The position numbers and the translations under genes were made by a program. From Curvivirga sp965219885 (GTDB lineage: Bacteria > Pseudomonadota > Alphaproteobacteria > UBA8366 > Aestuariispiraceae), in the NCBI RefSeq assembly GCF_965219885.1, contig NZ_CBDCOT010000009.1, positions 1,736,001 to 1,800,000 of the forward strand: a DNA stretch of 64,000 bases. The letters are read 5' to 3'. Below, one piece after another: positions 42,876 to 52,554 of the stretch. Position 1 is the stretch's first letter. Every line of letters starts with the position of its first letter. A model generated the notes under the pieces. It had not been told where the DNA came from. It did not search any database and worked only from the letters and a program-made list of their open reading frames with translations.

Positions 42876-43742
42876 ATGCAAGTTGAAGTAAGTATTGTAA
42901 ACGCATTCGTGGATCAGGAAAAAGGTGGGAATCCTGCGGGTATCGTATTACAGGCGGATCAATTTACTCAATCAGAGAAACAGGAAATTGCTGCGAAAGC
43001 TGCCTTATCTGAAACTGCCTTTGTGAGTAATTCAGATACAGATACGTTTAAATTAGAATTCTTTACCCCGTCTAGACAGATTGCTCATTGCGGTCATGCG
43101 ACAATTGCAACCTTTAATCATTTACTAGATCAAAAAATGATAGGAGACGGTTTGGCTTCCAAAGAAACAATTGATGGTAGCCGGAAAATTTTAATCAAGG
43201 ATGGCGTCGTGTTTATGGAACAGCTTGCGCCGACATATACGGATATTACTCATTTGAAGGAGCGAATTTTAGTATCCTTGGGTCTGAATGTAGACGATTT
43301 AAGTTTTGAACCTTTGTTAGTGAATACCGGGAATAACTTTGTGGTTGTCGGTGTTAAGGATATTTCTATTCTTGAAGCAATTGAACCAAAACAAGATTTG
43401 ATAGGCGAGATATCTGAAGAATTGGATTTGATTGGCTATTATGTGTTTACACAAGCAACTGTGAGTTCTGACCGAGACGCGACTACACGTATGTTTGCAC
43501 CGCGATTTGCTATCCCTGAAGAGGCTGCCACAGGGATGGCTGCAGGGCCGTTAGCATGCGTTTTACATGACAAGTTGAACATCAGAAAAGATAAGATGTT
43601 GATTGAACAGGGGGCATATATGCAGCCTGCCTCCCCAAGTCTTATTACAGTTAACCTTGATGTGAAAGGCGAAAATATTGTGTCTTTAATGGCTGGTGGT
43701 AAGGCTAAGAAGATGGAAGATATTTGGGTTGATTTAAAATAA
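42876..43742 (+). CDS. PhzF-family isomerase-like protein
   Basis: This 288-residue protein has the PhzF/diaminopimelate-epimerase fold: VNAFVDQEKGGNPAGIVL, ALSETAFV with the family Glu, FTPSRQIAHCGHATIA, and RMFAPRFAIPEEAATGMAAGPL. The ATG has AAGGA upstream. It is monocistronic between a MerR promoter and a terminator, so the MerR protein is its probable activator. The substrate is unknown; nothing suggests phenazine synthesis here. Confidence 0.9.
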   Translation: MQVEVSIVNAFVDQEKGGNPAGIVLQADQFTQSEKQEIAAKAALSETAFVSNSDTDTFKLEFFTPSRQIAHCGHATIATFNHLLDQKMIGDGLASKETIDGSRKILIKDGVVFMEQLAPTYTDITHLKERILVSLGLNVDDLSFEPLLVNTGNNFVVVGVKDISILEAIEPKQDLIGEISEELDLIGYYVFTQATVSSDRDATTRMFAPRFAIPEEAATGMAAGPLACVLHDKLNIRKDKMLIEQGAYMQPASPSLITVNLDVKGENIVSLMAGGKAKKMEDIWVDLK

Positions 43743-43751
43743 CATTGGTGT

Positions 43752-43784
43752 GGCAAAGGGGGATTTCCCCTTTTGCCGCTTTTG
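43752..43784 (+). terminator. Terminator after the phzF-like gene
   Basis: GGCAAAGGGG and CCCCTTTTGCC pair with one bulge, followed by GCTTTTG. It begins ten bases after the stop. Confidence 0.8.
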
Positions 43785-43994
43785 TGATTTATCCATCACC
43801 TTACGTAAAAAACGTTTAATTAAGGCTGAAATGCCTTAATTTTGCCCTGAAATGGGTGGAATTATTCACTTTTATGTCATTCTGGCCCGGAGGGCCAAGG
43901 TTGCGGTTGAAGTCTTTTGCAAACCCCCCTACATCTTAATGATAGGCTTAACCGTATAAACATAACAAAAGCTGATTTAGGAGTGAAAGAAATC

Positions 43995-45533
43995 ATGAAA
44001 CTTCATCAAGTATTGGACCAACAAGGACAGGTTGCCCAATCTGGAAGCATAAAAGGAAATGCAATCACTGCTTTACCACGTGGTATGGTGATGGCGATTT
44101 TTACGACTTTGTTTACCGTTGCTTTGGCTGCCAGCAATATGGCGCATGCACGTGGCGCACCAGATGGATTTGCTGACCTCGCAGAACGTTTATTGCCATC
44201 TGTTGTAAATATTAAAGCAGTTCAAACATCTGTATCTGCCGAAGATGGACAAGCACAAGGTGGTTTCCAAAGCCCATTCCCACCAGGGTCCCCTTTTAAT
44301 GAATTTCTTGAACAATTCCAAAATCGTGGTGGTGAAGCCCCACAAGCACGCCCGCGTCAATCTGCAGGTTCAGGTTTCATTATTGATTCCGATGGTATTG
44401 TGGTTACCAACCATCATGTGATTGATGGTGCTGATGAAGTATATGTTATCTTTAATGGTGAACGAGAAGAACATCGTGCTGAGGTTCTTGGTGCAGATCC
44501 TGGTGCGGATTTAGCAGTATTAAAGATCAAAGTTGATCGTGATTTGCCTGCGGTGAAATTTGGTGATTCAGATGTTGCCCGTATTGGTGACTGGGTTGTT
44601 GCGATCGGTAATCCATGGGGATTAGGCGGTACAGTGACAGCTGGTATTATCTCTGCACGTAGCCGTGATATTGATAGCCAATCTTTTGTCGATTATATCC
44701 AAACCGATGCACCGATTAACCAAGGTAACTCAGGTGGCCCATTGTTTAATATGGATGGTGATGTGATCGGTATTAACACTGCAATTTATTCCCGTACTGG
44801 CGGATCAATTGGTCTTGGTTTTTCTATCCCATCTAATCAAGCGAAAAAGATTGTTCAGCAGTTACAGGATGAAGGTAAAGTGAGCCGTGGCTGGTTGGGG
44901 GTTTCTATCCAAACCGTAGATGAGGAAATTGCAGAAGGCATGGGCCTTGGAAAGACACGAGGCGCATTGGTTTCTTCGGTGTTTGATGGAAGCCCAGCGT
45001 CTGATGCAGGTGTACAAAACGGTGATGTGATTATCGAATTCAATGATGTTGATGTGCCGGATGCAACAAGTTTACGTCGTGCCGTTGCGTCAACAGATGT
45101 TGGTAAGGAAGTGGATGTTGTTGTATGGCGTCGCGGTAAAAAGGAAACCTTACAAATTGAACTAGGTGAGCGTAACGAAGCGCAATTGGCAAGCTTGGGG
45201 AATTCTAACGGGAATGTGCCTGAAAGCCCTAATCAGGATCGTCTAGGTATGGCTTTATCTTCCCTAACACCAGAGAACCGCGCTGAATTTGGTGTGCCAG
45301 AAGATTTGGAGGGTATCTTGATTAAGGATGTGAAGCCTGAGTCTGATGCGGCATTAAAAGGTTTACGCCCGGGTGTGGTGATTGTTGCTGATGCAACAGG
45401 CCCAATCAAATCCATTAAGGATCTGGATGAGAAGATTGATCTGGCCGAAGAATATGGTCGTGAAACTGTTTTGTTACATGTTTGGAATGAAGGTGATATG
45501 CGTTTTGTTCCTGTCAAGATTGCTGAGAAGTAA
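43995..45533 (+). CDS. degP: DegP/HtrA-type periplasmic serine protease
   Basis: The 512-residue protease has an N-terminal hydrophobic export segment (30-52). The catalytic triad is His141 (TNHHVIDG), Asp172 (ADLAVLKI) and Ser246 (QGNSGGPLF). Two PDZ domains follow (VSRGWLGVSIQTVD, VGKEVDVVVW; GVVIVADATGPIKS). A long Q-linker (80-122) is the DegP-type LA loop. ATG 43995 is chosen (TAGGAG upstream); the longer frame starts at TTG. It handles misfolded envelope proteins, and hflKC is nearby as usual. Confidence 0.95.
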   Translation: MKLHQVLDQQGQVAQSGSIKGNAITALPRGMVMAIFTTLFTVALAASNMAHARGAPDGFADLAERLLPSVVNIKAVQTSVSAEDGQAQGGFQSPFPPGSPFNEFLEQFQNRGGEAPQARPRQSAGSGFIIDSDGIVVTNHHVIDGADEVYVIFNGEREEHRAEVLGADPGADLAVLKIKVDRDLPAVKFGDSDVARIGDWVVAIGNPWGLGGTVTAGIISARSRDIDSQSFVDYIQTDAPINQGNSGGPLFNMDGDVIGINTAIYSRTGGSIGLGFSIPSNQAKKIVQQLQDEGKVSRGWLGVSIQTVDEEIAEGMGLGKTRGALVSSVFDGSPASDAGVQNGDVIIEFNDVDVPDATSLRRAVASTDVGKEVDVVVWRRGKKETLQIELGERNEAQLASLGNSNGNVPESPNQDRLGMALSSLTPENRAEFGVPEDLEGILIKDVKPESDAALKGLRPGVVIVADATGPIKSIKDLDEKIDLAEEYGRETVLLHVWNEGDMRFVPVKIAEK

Positions 45534-45564
45534 TCTATAAACTAACAAAATGACTCCTAAGATG

Positions 45565-45600
45565 AAGGCTGCGTCTTTGACGCGGCCTTTTCTTTTTTTA
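45565..45600 (+). terminator. degP terminator
   Basis: AAGGCTGCGTC and GACGCGGCCTT form a near-perfect stem with a three-base loop, followed by TTCTTTTTTT. It lies 31 bases after degP. Confidence 0.88.
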
Positions 45601-45654
45601 CGAGTCTCTATAGAAGTTAGGCGCAATCAAAAAGAAAATGTTGGGGAAGTTGTT

Positions 45655-46848
45655 ATGAAAGTCTATACCGTTGGTGGTTTGGTAGGTCTTGGGCATGGGG
45701 CGACTCATTGGATTATTGGGGCCTTTTATTTCCTACTTCCTTTCATCGCGGATGACCTGAATCTTTCCTATATAGAAGCAGGAGCTTTCGCTACAATTTT
45801 TCAAATTGCTTCCTTCTCAGCAAACATTATCAGCGGACCTGTTGTCGATATGACAGGGCGCCGCGTTCTATGGCAGGCAGCGTCCCTGTTAATAGGGACT
45901 GCAGCCTTGTTTTTTGTAAGTGAAGCCGCGGGATATGTTGGACTAGTGATCGCAATGGTGTTTATTGGCGCCACCAATAATCTATGGCATCCAGCAGCCA
46001 TTTCATATCTATCTAATCGATTTAGAGATCAACGTGGTTTAGCGCTCTCTCTGCATGCATTGGGAGCAAATATCGGCGATGCGGTCGCACCATTGTTACT
46101 CGGTCCTGTGTTACTGATCATCACTTGGCGTGAAACCGCAGCTTGGGCATCTTTGCCACCTGTTATCGTTGCGATTGCATTGGTTTTGTTTTTAAAGCGC
46201 AGTCAAAAACAAGAAGCTAAATCTGCTACAACCCCGAAAGAAAGCAAGGTAAGTGGTAGCGATTATATTGCTGGCCTTAAAGCGTTATTGAAGAATAAGC
46301 TTGTTTTGATCCTGTGCGTTATGTCTGGTTTCAGAAATATGGCGCAACAAGGCCTATTGGTGTTTCTGCCACTTTATCTCTTGAATGATATGCAACTGTC
46401 GCCAGAGATGATGGGCCTTGCTTTGTTTGCTTTCCAAGGCGCTGGTATTATGGCGGCGCCAATTGCAGGTGGTTGGTCTGATAAAATCGGGCGTCGCCCC
46501 GTGGTGATGTCAGGTTTGGTTTTGACCACGGTGATTTTATTGGGGCTTACACTGCTTAATAACCCGATCGCATTCGTCATTGGTATTTCAATTATGGGTT
46601 TTGGATTATTTGCTATTCGTCCTGTGGTGCATAGCTGGCTTATGGATATGACACCAGACGAAATGGGAGGGTCTGCGACCTCACTGATGTTTGGTATTCA
46701 ATCGCTATTGGCAATGGTTTCACCGATCATTGGTGGATATCTGGCAGATGAATATGGTTTGATTTCTGCCTTCTATTTCCTAGGCGGCGCTATGTTGATT
46801 GCCAATGTGATTGTGATGATTTTACCAAACGAAAAACCCGCTAACTAA
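45655..46848 (+). CDS. MFS transporter
   Basis: The 397-residue protein has about twelve helices. VDMTGRRVLWQ is the loop motif in the first half and GGWSDKIGRRPVVMSG in the second. ATG 45655 is used because GGGGAAG lies upstream and the longer frame overlaps the degP terminator. The start MKVYTVGGLVGLGHGATHW resembles sugar- or Fosmidomycin-resistance-type exporters, though that is weak. Its stop overlaps that of serB by three bases on the opposite strand. Confidence 0.87.
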   Translation: MKVYTVGGLVGLGHGATHWIIGAFYFLLPFIADDLNLSYIEAGAFATIFQIASFSANIISGPVVDMTGRRVLWQAASLLIGTAALFFVSEAAGYVGLVIAMVFIGATNNLWHPAAISYLSNRFRDQRGLALSLHALGANIGDAVAPLLLGPVLLIITWRETAAWASLPPVIVAIALVLFLKRSQKQEAKSATTPKESKVSGSDYIAGLKALLKNKLVLILCVMSGFRNMAQQGLLVFLPLYLLNDMQLSPEMMGLALFAFQGAGIMAAPIAGGWSDKIGRRPVVMSGLVLTTVILLGLTLLNNPIAFVIGISIMGFGLFAIRPVVHSWLMDMTPDEMGGSATSLMFGIQSLLAMVSPIIGGYLADEYGLISAFYFLGGAMLIANVIVMILPNEKPAN

Positions 46849-47735
46849 ACGACAGAGACGAATTCATTTTTGTGATAACCTTGGAAATAAAGCAAAGTTG
46901 TCATATCGCCAAAACGGATATTGAACGCCGCCTTTTCTTGAACAATTGGTTTGCCGTGAAAACCGACACCCATACCTGCAGCCTGAATCATATCAAGGTC
47001 ATTGGCGCCATCGCCAATGCAACATGCAAGTTCGGATGTGATATCAAGTTTATCGCATAATTCTTCCATTGTATGCTGCTTACTGTCGCGTGCGAGAATG
47101 GGATCAATCACATTACCGGTCAGTGTGTTATCTTCAATTTCAAAAACATTGGCACGGGCTTCATTAAAGCCAAGCTTTGGCCCAACAATATCTGTTGTGA
47201 AGGTGAAGCCACCAGAAACCAAAGCACAATATGCACCATGTTTGATCATTGTTTTTACAGTTACTTCAGCTCCATCTGTATAAGGGATGTCTTCTAATAC
47301 TTTTGACATGGCATCAGTCGATTGGCCTTTTAACAATGCAACGCGGGTACGAAGACTATCGGCAAAGTCTAGCTCACCGCGCATACTGCGTGCGGTGATT
47401 TCATTAACTTCTTCGCCAAAGCCTAAAATTTCTGCCAGATAATCCAAAGTTTCCAGTTGGATCATGGTGCTATCCATATCGGCTACAAGTAGTTTCTTGC
47501 GGCGATTTTCATTCTTTTGGATCGCAATATCTGTATTTGCTAGTGCGGTAAGTAACTTTTCTTCTAGCTCATCTTTGCTAACTGGTTCACAAGGAATAAT
47601 TAGGTCACAGGCACGACCTTCATCTAGCCAGATGATTTGGCTATCTAGTCCAAGTAATGATTGGGCTTTCTTCACTTGATCGTTGGCGAGTTGGTTCTCT
47701 TTTGTTGCTACAAGTGTAACAGCCCAGCTGGTCAT
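46845..47735 (-). CDS. serB: Phosphoserine phosphatase
   Basis: SerB performs the last step of serine synthesis. The 296-residue HAD enzyme has VADMDSTMI with nucleophile Asp86, VSGGFTFTTD, and the DGANDLDMIQAAGMGVGFHGK block. An N-terminal ACT-like region (1-75) is present as in typical SerB. It stands alone on the minus strand, between degP/MFS and miaA, as is common in alphaproteobacteria. Confidence 0.95.
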   Translation of the reverse strand: MTSWAVTLVATKENQLANDQVKKAQSLLGLDSQIIWLDEGRACDLIIPCEPVSKDELEEKLLTALANTDIAIQKNENRRKKLLVADMDSTMIQLETLDYLAEILGFGEEVNEITARSMRGELDFADSLRTRVALLKGQSTDAMSKVLEDIPYTDGAEVTVKTMIKHGAYCALVSGGFTFTTDIVGPKLGFNEARANVFEIEDNTLTGNVIDPILARDSKQHTMEELCDKLDITSELACCIGDGANDLDMIQAAGMGVGFHGKPIVQEKAAFNIRFGDMTTLLYFQGYHKNEFVSVV

Positions 47736-47918
47736 GATTTTATCCTGTCTGAAAATCTTTATAATAGAATTAAAAGGCAGATGCCCAAGATTTGCGGTAG
47801 CATATCTTTCAAGGCTTTAGCTGGCAACAAATGATCCTTATGTCATTGCAGTATATGCAAAGACGGACTAGATTGCCGCTAAAGATAAGAAGTAACAAAC
47901 TTATGTCGGGAAAGAATA

Positions 47919-48386
47919 ATGTCTCAAAAAATCTGGTCTATTTATCTATCTGGTGAAATCCATTCTGATTGGCGTGAACGTTTGATTGATGGTTCTGCAA
48001 AGGAAGGTTTGCCTGTTGAATTTGTATCTCCTGTAACCGTGCATGATGACAGTGACGATTGTGGGGTGGCTATTTTAGGCGAAGCCCCAAATGATTTCTG
48101 GAAAGATCAAATGGGCACCCGTGTGAACGCCATTCGTACACGCAACTTGATCCAGAATTGCGATATGGGTGTTGTACGTTTTGGTGATAAGTACAAACAA
48201 TGGAATGCTGCATTTGATGCAGGGTATCTAGCTGCCCTTGGCAAGCCGTATGTAACTTTGCACAGTCCAGACATTAATCATCCCCTAAAAGAGGTTGATG
48301 GTGCGGCAAATGCAGTTGCAGAAACCCCGGAACAAGTTGTAAAAATCCTTAAATATGTGATTACGGGCGAACTTGATCGCGGTTAA
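47919..48386 (+). CDS. YtoQ family protein
   Basis: The 155-residue protein matches the YtoQ family: IYLSGEIHSDWRERL, SPVTVHDDSDDCG, ILGEAPNDFWKDQMG and WNAAFDAGYLAALGKPYVTLH. The fold resembles nucleoside 2-deoxyribosyltransferases, but activity is unproven. The ATG has GGGAAAG upstream. It is followed by miaA after 29 bases and may be co-transcribed. Confidence 0.85.
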   Translation: MSQKIWSIYLSGEIHSDWRERLIDGSAKEGLPVEFVSPVTVHDDSDDCGVAILGEAPNDFWKDQMGTRVNAIRTRNLIQNCDMGVVRFGDKYKQWNAAFDAGYLAALGKPYVTLHSPDINHPLKEVDGAANAVAETPEQVVKILKYVITGELDRG

Positions 48387-48415
48387 GCATTCTATTGTAA
48401 GAGGCTAAAATTTAT

Positions 48416-49357
48416 ATGGCGGATATTCTGATCCTTGTCGGGCCAACTGCATCCGGTAAATCTTCTTTGGCGATGGCGATTGCCAAAGAGTTTTCTGGCG
48501 ATGTGATTAATGCTGACTCAATGCAGGTATATAAGGATTTACGAGTTTTATCCGCCCGCCCCTCTGAGGCGGATGAGGCAGAGGTACCACATAAGCTTTA
48601 TGGTGTTTTAGATGCGGATGAAACTTGTTCCGCCGCAAGTTGGCGTGATATGGCGGTTGAGGCGATCGAAGAAACGCTGGCCGCAGGACGACTTCCTATT
48701 GTCTGTGGTGGGACGGGGTTATATATCCAAGCGCTAACAGATGGCCTGAACCAGGTGCCACCTGTGGATGAAGATATCCGACATCAAGTACGTGACCTTC
48801 AAGCCCAAGATGTCGCGGCTCTCCATGCAGTACTTAAGGAAGCCGATCCAGATATCGCAGCACAGTTAAATGCCACAGATTCACAACGTATGGCCCGCGC
48901 CTTGGAAGTTATTCGATCCACTGGTAAATCCCTATTATGGTGGCAAGCCCAAGCGCCTATATGTACACCACCTGAAGGATGGACTTTCCATATATTGGCG
49001 TTGATCCCGCCGCGTGATGTTTTATATGATCGATGTAATCGACGTTTTGATTTGATGTTGGAAGAAGGGGCGTTGGAAGAGATTGCCGAATTGGAAAAAA
49101 GAAATCTTCCTGATACACTGCCTTGTATGCGGGCGTTGGGCGTGCCGGAATTGATTGCCTATACACGCGGTGAGATGAGTATAGAAGACGCTGCAGAAAA
49201 GACTCGTATGTTCACCCGCCGCTATGCGAAAAGACAAAATACTTGGATCAAAAATCAGATTATTTCAAAAAAATCTATAAATGCGCAATATTCGGAAAAA
49301 TTACACCCTGAAATTTTTTCATTTATTCGAAAAACGGTCTTGACCGACCCCGAATAG
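48416..49357 (+). CDS. miaA: tRNA dimethylallyltransferase
   Basis: MiaA adds the isopentenyl group to A37 of UNN-reading tRNAs. The 313-residue protein has the P-loop GPTASGKSSLAM, INADSMQVYKDL, GGTGLYIQALTDG, NDSQRMARALEV-type (ATDSQRMARALEV) and RRYAKRQNTW. Length is usual. No hfq is adjacent. It is followed by a 209-base gap before ilvB. Confidence 0.96.
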   Translation: MADILILVGPTASGKSSLAMAIAKEFSGDVINADSMQVYKDLRVLSARPSEADEAEVPHKLYGVLDADETCSAASWRDMAVEAIEETLAAGRLPIVCGGTGLYIQALTDGLNQVPPVDEDIRHQVRDLQAQDVAALHAVLKEADPDIAAQLNATDSQRMARALEVIRSTGKSLLWWQAQAPICTPPEGWTFHILALIPPRDVLYDRCNRRFDLMLEEGALEEIAELEKRNLPDTLPCMRALGVPELIAYTRGEMSIEDAAEKTRMFTRRYAKRQNTWIKNQIISKKSINAQYSEKLHPEIFSFIRKTVLTDPE

Positions 49358-49566
49358 GATCATAATCTGCGCCTCTATTTTGCAGTTGCGAGATTTCGGT
49401 TTCAAAATTGTAAAGCCTGAGGGTTTATCTCTCTCCCCTACGACTAAAGATGGCTAGATTGGGTTTTAACCCAAGGGGTATTTTTGTCCGAATTAGAGAG
49501 TGTTTTTATTAAAATTCCCGTCACATTTCATTTTAGACGGACAGAATAAGAGGTTGAAAAAAGGAC

Positions 49567-51327
49567 ATGAGCACAAATGCCATGAGTGGAGCCCAAATCG
49601 TCATCCAAGCCTTGAAGGATCAAGGCGTGGAAGTCGTCTTCGGATATCCAGGTGGTGCCGTGCTGCCAATTTATGACGCCCTGTTCCAACAGAACAATAT
49701 TCGTCACGTATTGGTACGCCATGAACAAGGTGCTGTTCATGCGGCAGAAGGTTACGCCCGTTCTACAGGGAAACCTGGTGTCGTCCTCGTGACTTCTGGT
49801 CCTGGTGCGACAAACGCTGTTACAGGTTTAACGGATGCGTTGTTGGACTCTATTCCGATTATCTGCTTGTCCGGTCAGGTACCAACACAATTGATTGGTA
49901 ATGATGCGTTTCAGGAATGTGATACAACAGGGATTACCCGCCCTTGTACAAAACATAACTATTTGGTGAAGCGTGTTGAAAAACTTGCCCCGACCTTGCA
50001 TGAGGCATTTTATATCGCCACACATGGTCGTCCGGGTCCGGTTGTGATTGATATCCCGAAAGATGTTCAGTTTGCAGAAACTGAATATAACGGTCAGGTG
50101 TCTGCTGAACACAAAACCTATAAGCCAAAAGTGAAGACAGATATTGAAGATATCGAAGAAGCAGTTGATTTGCTTTTGAATGCCAAAAAGCCAATCATCT
50201 ATGCGGGTGGCGGTGTTATTAATGCAGGACCTGCGGCTTCTCAGTTGCTTACCGAATTCACTGAAATGACCAATATTCCGATCACATTAACTTTGATGGG
50301 ACTTGGTGCGTTTCCTGCGAATAAGCCGCAATTCCTTGGTATGTTGGGAATGCATGGAACCTATGAAGCAAACTGGACCATGCATGATTGCGATGTGATG
50401 TTATGTATCGGCGCGCGTTTTGATGACCGTATCACAGGTCGTGTTGACGCATTTTCACCGAATTCCACAAAGATTCATATCGATATTGATCGCAGCTCTA
50501 TCAATAAAAACGTTCAGGTTGATTTGCCAATCGTTGGCGATGCAGGTCATGCCCTTGAAAGTTTGATCAAAGTTTGGAAATCCAAGCAGAAGAAAGTTGA
50601 TGAATCTGCGTTGGATGCGTGGTGGAAACAGATCGATACTTGGCGTGCCAAGAAATGTTTGTCTTACAACCAGTCTGATGATGTGATTAAGCCACAATAT
50701 GCGATCGAACGTCTTTACGAATTGTCTAAAGACAAGGATCCATTGATCACAACTGAGGTAGGTCAGCATCAAATGTGGGCCGCTCAACATTTCCATTTCC
50801 AACAGCCAAACCGTTGGATGACCTCTGGTGGTTTAGGTACTATGGGTTACGGCTTGCCTGCGGCTGTGGGCACGCAAATGGGGAATCCAGGGCGATTGGT
50901 AGTTGATATTTCTGGTGAGGCTTCTTTCTTGATGAATATGCAAGAAATGGGCACTGCGACCCAATATCGTCTGCCTGTAAAAGTATTTATCTTGAATAAC
51001 CGCTATATGGGTATGGTGCGTCAGTGGCAGGAATTACTCCATGGTAGCCGTTACTCTGAATCCTATTCGGAAGCTCTACCGGATTTCGTTGGTTTGGCTG
51101 AGGCCTTTGGCTGGAAAGGTATTCGTACCAATGATCCAAAAGATCTGGATGCAACCATTCAGGAAATGATTGACTATGACGGTCCGGTTCTTTGTGAGAT
51201 TGGCGTATGTGATCAGGAAAACTGTTATCCGATGATCCCATCAGGTGCAGCACATAACGATATGTTGTTGGGCCCTGTGGCCGAAGGTGAAGAAGCAATT
51301 GGCGACGCGGGTAAAATTCTGGTCTAA
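49567..51327 (+). CDS. ilvB: Acetolactate synthase large subunit
   Basis: The 586-residue TPP enzyme makes acetolactate or acetohydroxybutyrate for valine, leucine and isoleucine. FGYPGGAVLPIYDAL, catalytic Glu53 in RHEQGAVHAAEGYAR, LTSGPGATN-type (VTSGPGATNAVTG), and the TPP region GEASFLMNMQEMGTA...NNRYMGMVRQWQ are present. The ATG follows AAAGGAC. ilvN follows after 63 bases. The 49358-49566 leader has a TTGGGTT/AACCCAA stem (49459-49474) but I see no convincing attenuator. Confidence 0.97.
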   Translation: MSTNAMSGAQIVIQALKDQGVEVVFGYPGGAVLPIYDALFQQNNIRHVLVRHEQGAVHAAEGYARSTGKPGVVLVTSGPGATNAVTGLTDALLDSIPIICLSGQVPTQLIGNDAFQECDTTGITRPCTKHNYLVKRVEKLAPTLHEAFYIATHGRPGPVVIDIPKDVQFAETEYNGQVSAEHKTYKPKVKTDIEDIEEAVDLLLNAKKPIIYAGGGVINAGPAASQLLTEFTEMTNIPITLTLMGLGAFPANKPQFLGMLGMHGTYEANWTMHDCDVMLCIGARFDDRITGRVDAFSPNSTKIHIDIDRSSINKNVQVDLPIVGDAGHALESLIKVWKSKQKKVDESALDAWWKQIDTWRAKKCLSYNQSDDVIKPQYAIERLYELSKDKDPLITTEVGQHQMWAAQHFHFQQPNRWMTSGGLGTMGYGLPAAVGTQMGNPGRLVVDISGEASFLMNMQEMGTATQYRLPVKVFILNNRYMGMVRQWQELLHGSRYSESYSEALPDFVGLAEAFGWKGIRTNDPKDLDATIQEMIDYDGPVLCEIGVCDQENCYPMIPSGAAHNDMLLGPVAEGEEAIGDAGKILV

Positions 51328-51390
51328 GGCCTTGGCTTTATAGATCAGATTTATCCAGTTACAGAAAAGTTAGATTAAGGAATTAGAAAA

Positions 51391-51960
51391 ATGGCTATGG
51401 TTGATAAACGTAAAAACCAACCGGGTTCCGCCTATGATATTGTAATGACCCGCGAAGCAAAGCACCGTCACACATTTGCTGTGATCGTGGATAACGAACC
51501 GGGGGTGCTTGCCCGTGTTATCGGTCTTTTCTCTGGTCGTGGGTATAATATTGAGAGCTTGACCGTATCTTCGGTGAATGAAGAGGGGACAATTTCTCGT
51601 ATCAATATTTCCACCAGCGGCACAGCAATGGTGATTGAACAAATTAAAGCTCAATTGGATCGTTTGGTTCCAATTCATGAAGTGCATGATTTGACCGTTG
51701 AAGGCCCGCATGTGGAAAAAGAATTGGCATTGGTAAAGGTGAAGGCATCTGAACATAATCGCCGTGAATCTTTGCGTATTGCCGATATCTATAACGCACG
51801 TGTTGCGGATACCACATTGGAAAGCTTTGTCTTTTTGATTGATGGTGATACTGAAAAGGTAAATAGCTTTATTGAATTGATGCGTGCTTTGGGCGACGTA
51901 GAAATTTCACGCTCCGGTGTGGTTTCCATCAGCCGTGGGTCCAAGGTGATCGAACTGTAA
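51391..51960 (+). CDS. ilvN: Acetolactate synthase small subunit
   Basis: The 189-residue regulatory subunit has an ACT domain (HTFAVIVDNEPGVLARVIGLF, GYNIESLTVSSVNEEG) that binds valine for feedback control, and a C-terminal ALS_ss domain (IADIYNARVADTTLESFVF, SRGSKVIEL end). It has a slightly longer N-terminus than E. coli IlvH. It is co-transcribed with ilvB and ends at a strong terminator. ilvC, normally next, is 4.4 kb away. Confidence 0.96.
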   Translation: MAMVDKRKNQPGSAYDIVMTREAKHRHTFAVIVDNEPGVLARVIGLFSGRGYNIESLTVSSVNEEGTISRINISTSGTAMVIEQIKAQLDRLVPIHEVHDLTVEGPHVEKELALVKVKASEHNRRESLRIADIYNARVADTTLESFVFLIDGDTEKVNSFIELMRALGDVEISRSGVVSISRGSKVIEL

Positions 51961-51986
51961 GGTTTCACCAATATCTGAATTAAGAG

Positions 51987-52015
51987 AGCCGCTCAGATTT
52001 GAGCGGCTTTTTTGT
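51987..52015 (+). terminator. ilvBN terminator
   Basis: AGCCGCTCA and TGAGCGGCT pair perfectly around GATT, followed by six Ts. Confidence 0.93.
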
Positions 52016-52024
52016 TATGAAATT

Positions 52025-52369
52025 CTATCTTGATTTGATCTGGTGTTGATAAGACTTGATGAAATAGTCGATATCAAGAATTTCTTTGCGGGTCGGATTG
52101 TAAAACTTGAAACCAGCGTGATTCTTTTTCTGCCAGATCTGCTCGGCTCTGCAAGTCACTTTCATTTCACGATTAGACAAGGTGAAGTTGAACTCGATAT
52201 TGATAATTTCATTCGCTGCATTTGGTATGTTTATATCTTCAATCGCGAAACCAGAATGTGACAAGTCCGTTAGCTTATAGATGCATTCGTTTAGGGAAAC
52301 TTCGATATCTTCAAGATGGATTCTTTCATCTCTACGTTTATCAGAAGTTAGGATTTTGTTCAGAATCAT
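52025..52369 (-). CDS. Single-domain PilZ protein A
   Basis: This 114-residue PilZ protein has both c-di-GMP motifs: RRDER near 12-16 (RxxxR) and DLSHSG near 36 (DxSxxG). Roughly half its residues match the PilZ gene at 55120, which flanks the other side of the Amt-chemoreceptor. It has no other domain and is likely a c-di-GMP effector that acts on a partner. A role in modulating the adjacent receptor or the flagellar motor is inference. Confidence 0.87.
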   Translation of the reverse strand: MILNKILTSDKRRDERIHLEDIEVSLNECIYKLTDLSHSGFAIEDINIPNAANEIINIEFNFTLSNREMKVTCRAEQIWQKKNHAGFKFYNPTRKEILDIDYFIKSYQHQIKSR

Positions 52370-52554
52370 ATGTTTGGTTTTCTAATTATTTTACAAGCGT
52401 AAGAAGATTAAATCGTTATTTCCTAATTAACGTAAGTTATGACTCAGGTAAATGGAAAAAATTACGAGAAAGAGATTGCGCATAAGATACTTGTAGATAA
52501 TATTTGTGCCACAGCGGGAAAGCTAAAAAGAAAAATAATTATAAGTTATGGGTT

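Noticed and set aside
43883..43897. TGGCCC-GGA-GGGCCA before degP as a terminator.
   Set aside because: There is no T-run, and the phzF-like gene already has a terminator; it may be a leader hairpin but I cannot support a function.
49450..49512. A 20-codon ORF with ATT-TTT-GTC-CGA-ATT before ilvB, possibly a branched-chain leader peptide.
   Set aside because: It has only three Ile/Val codons, no good ribosome site, and no terminator/antiterminator pair downstream; the nearby stem lies inside the ORF itself.
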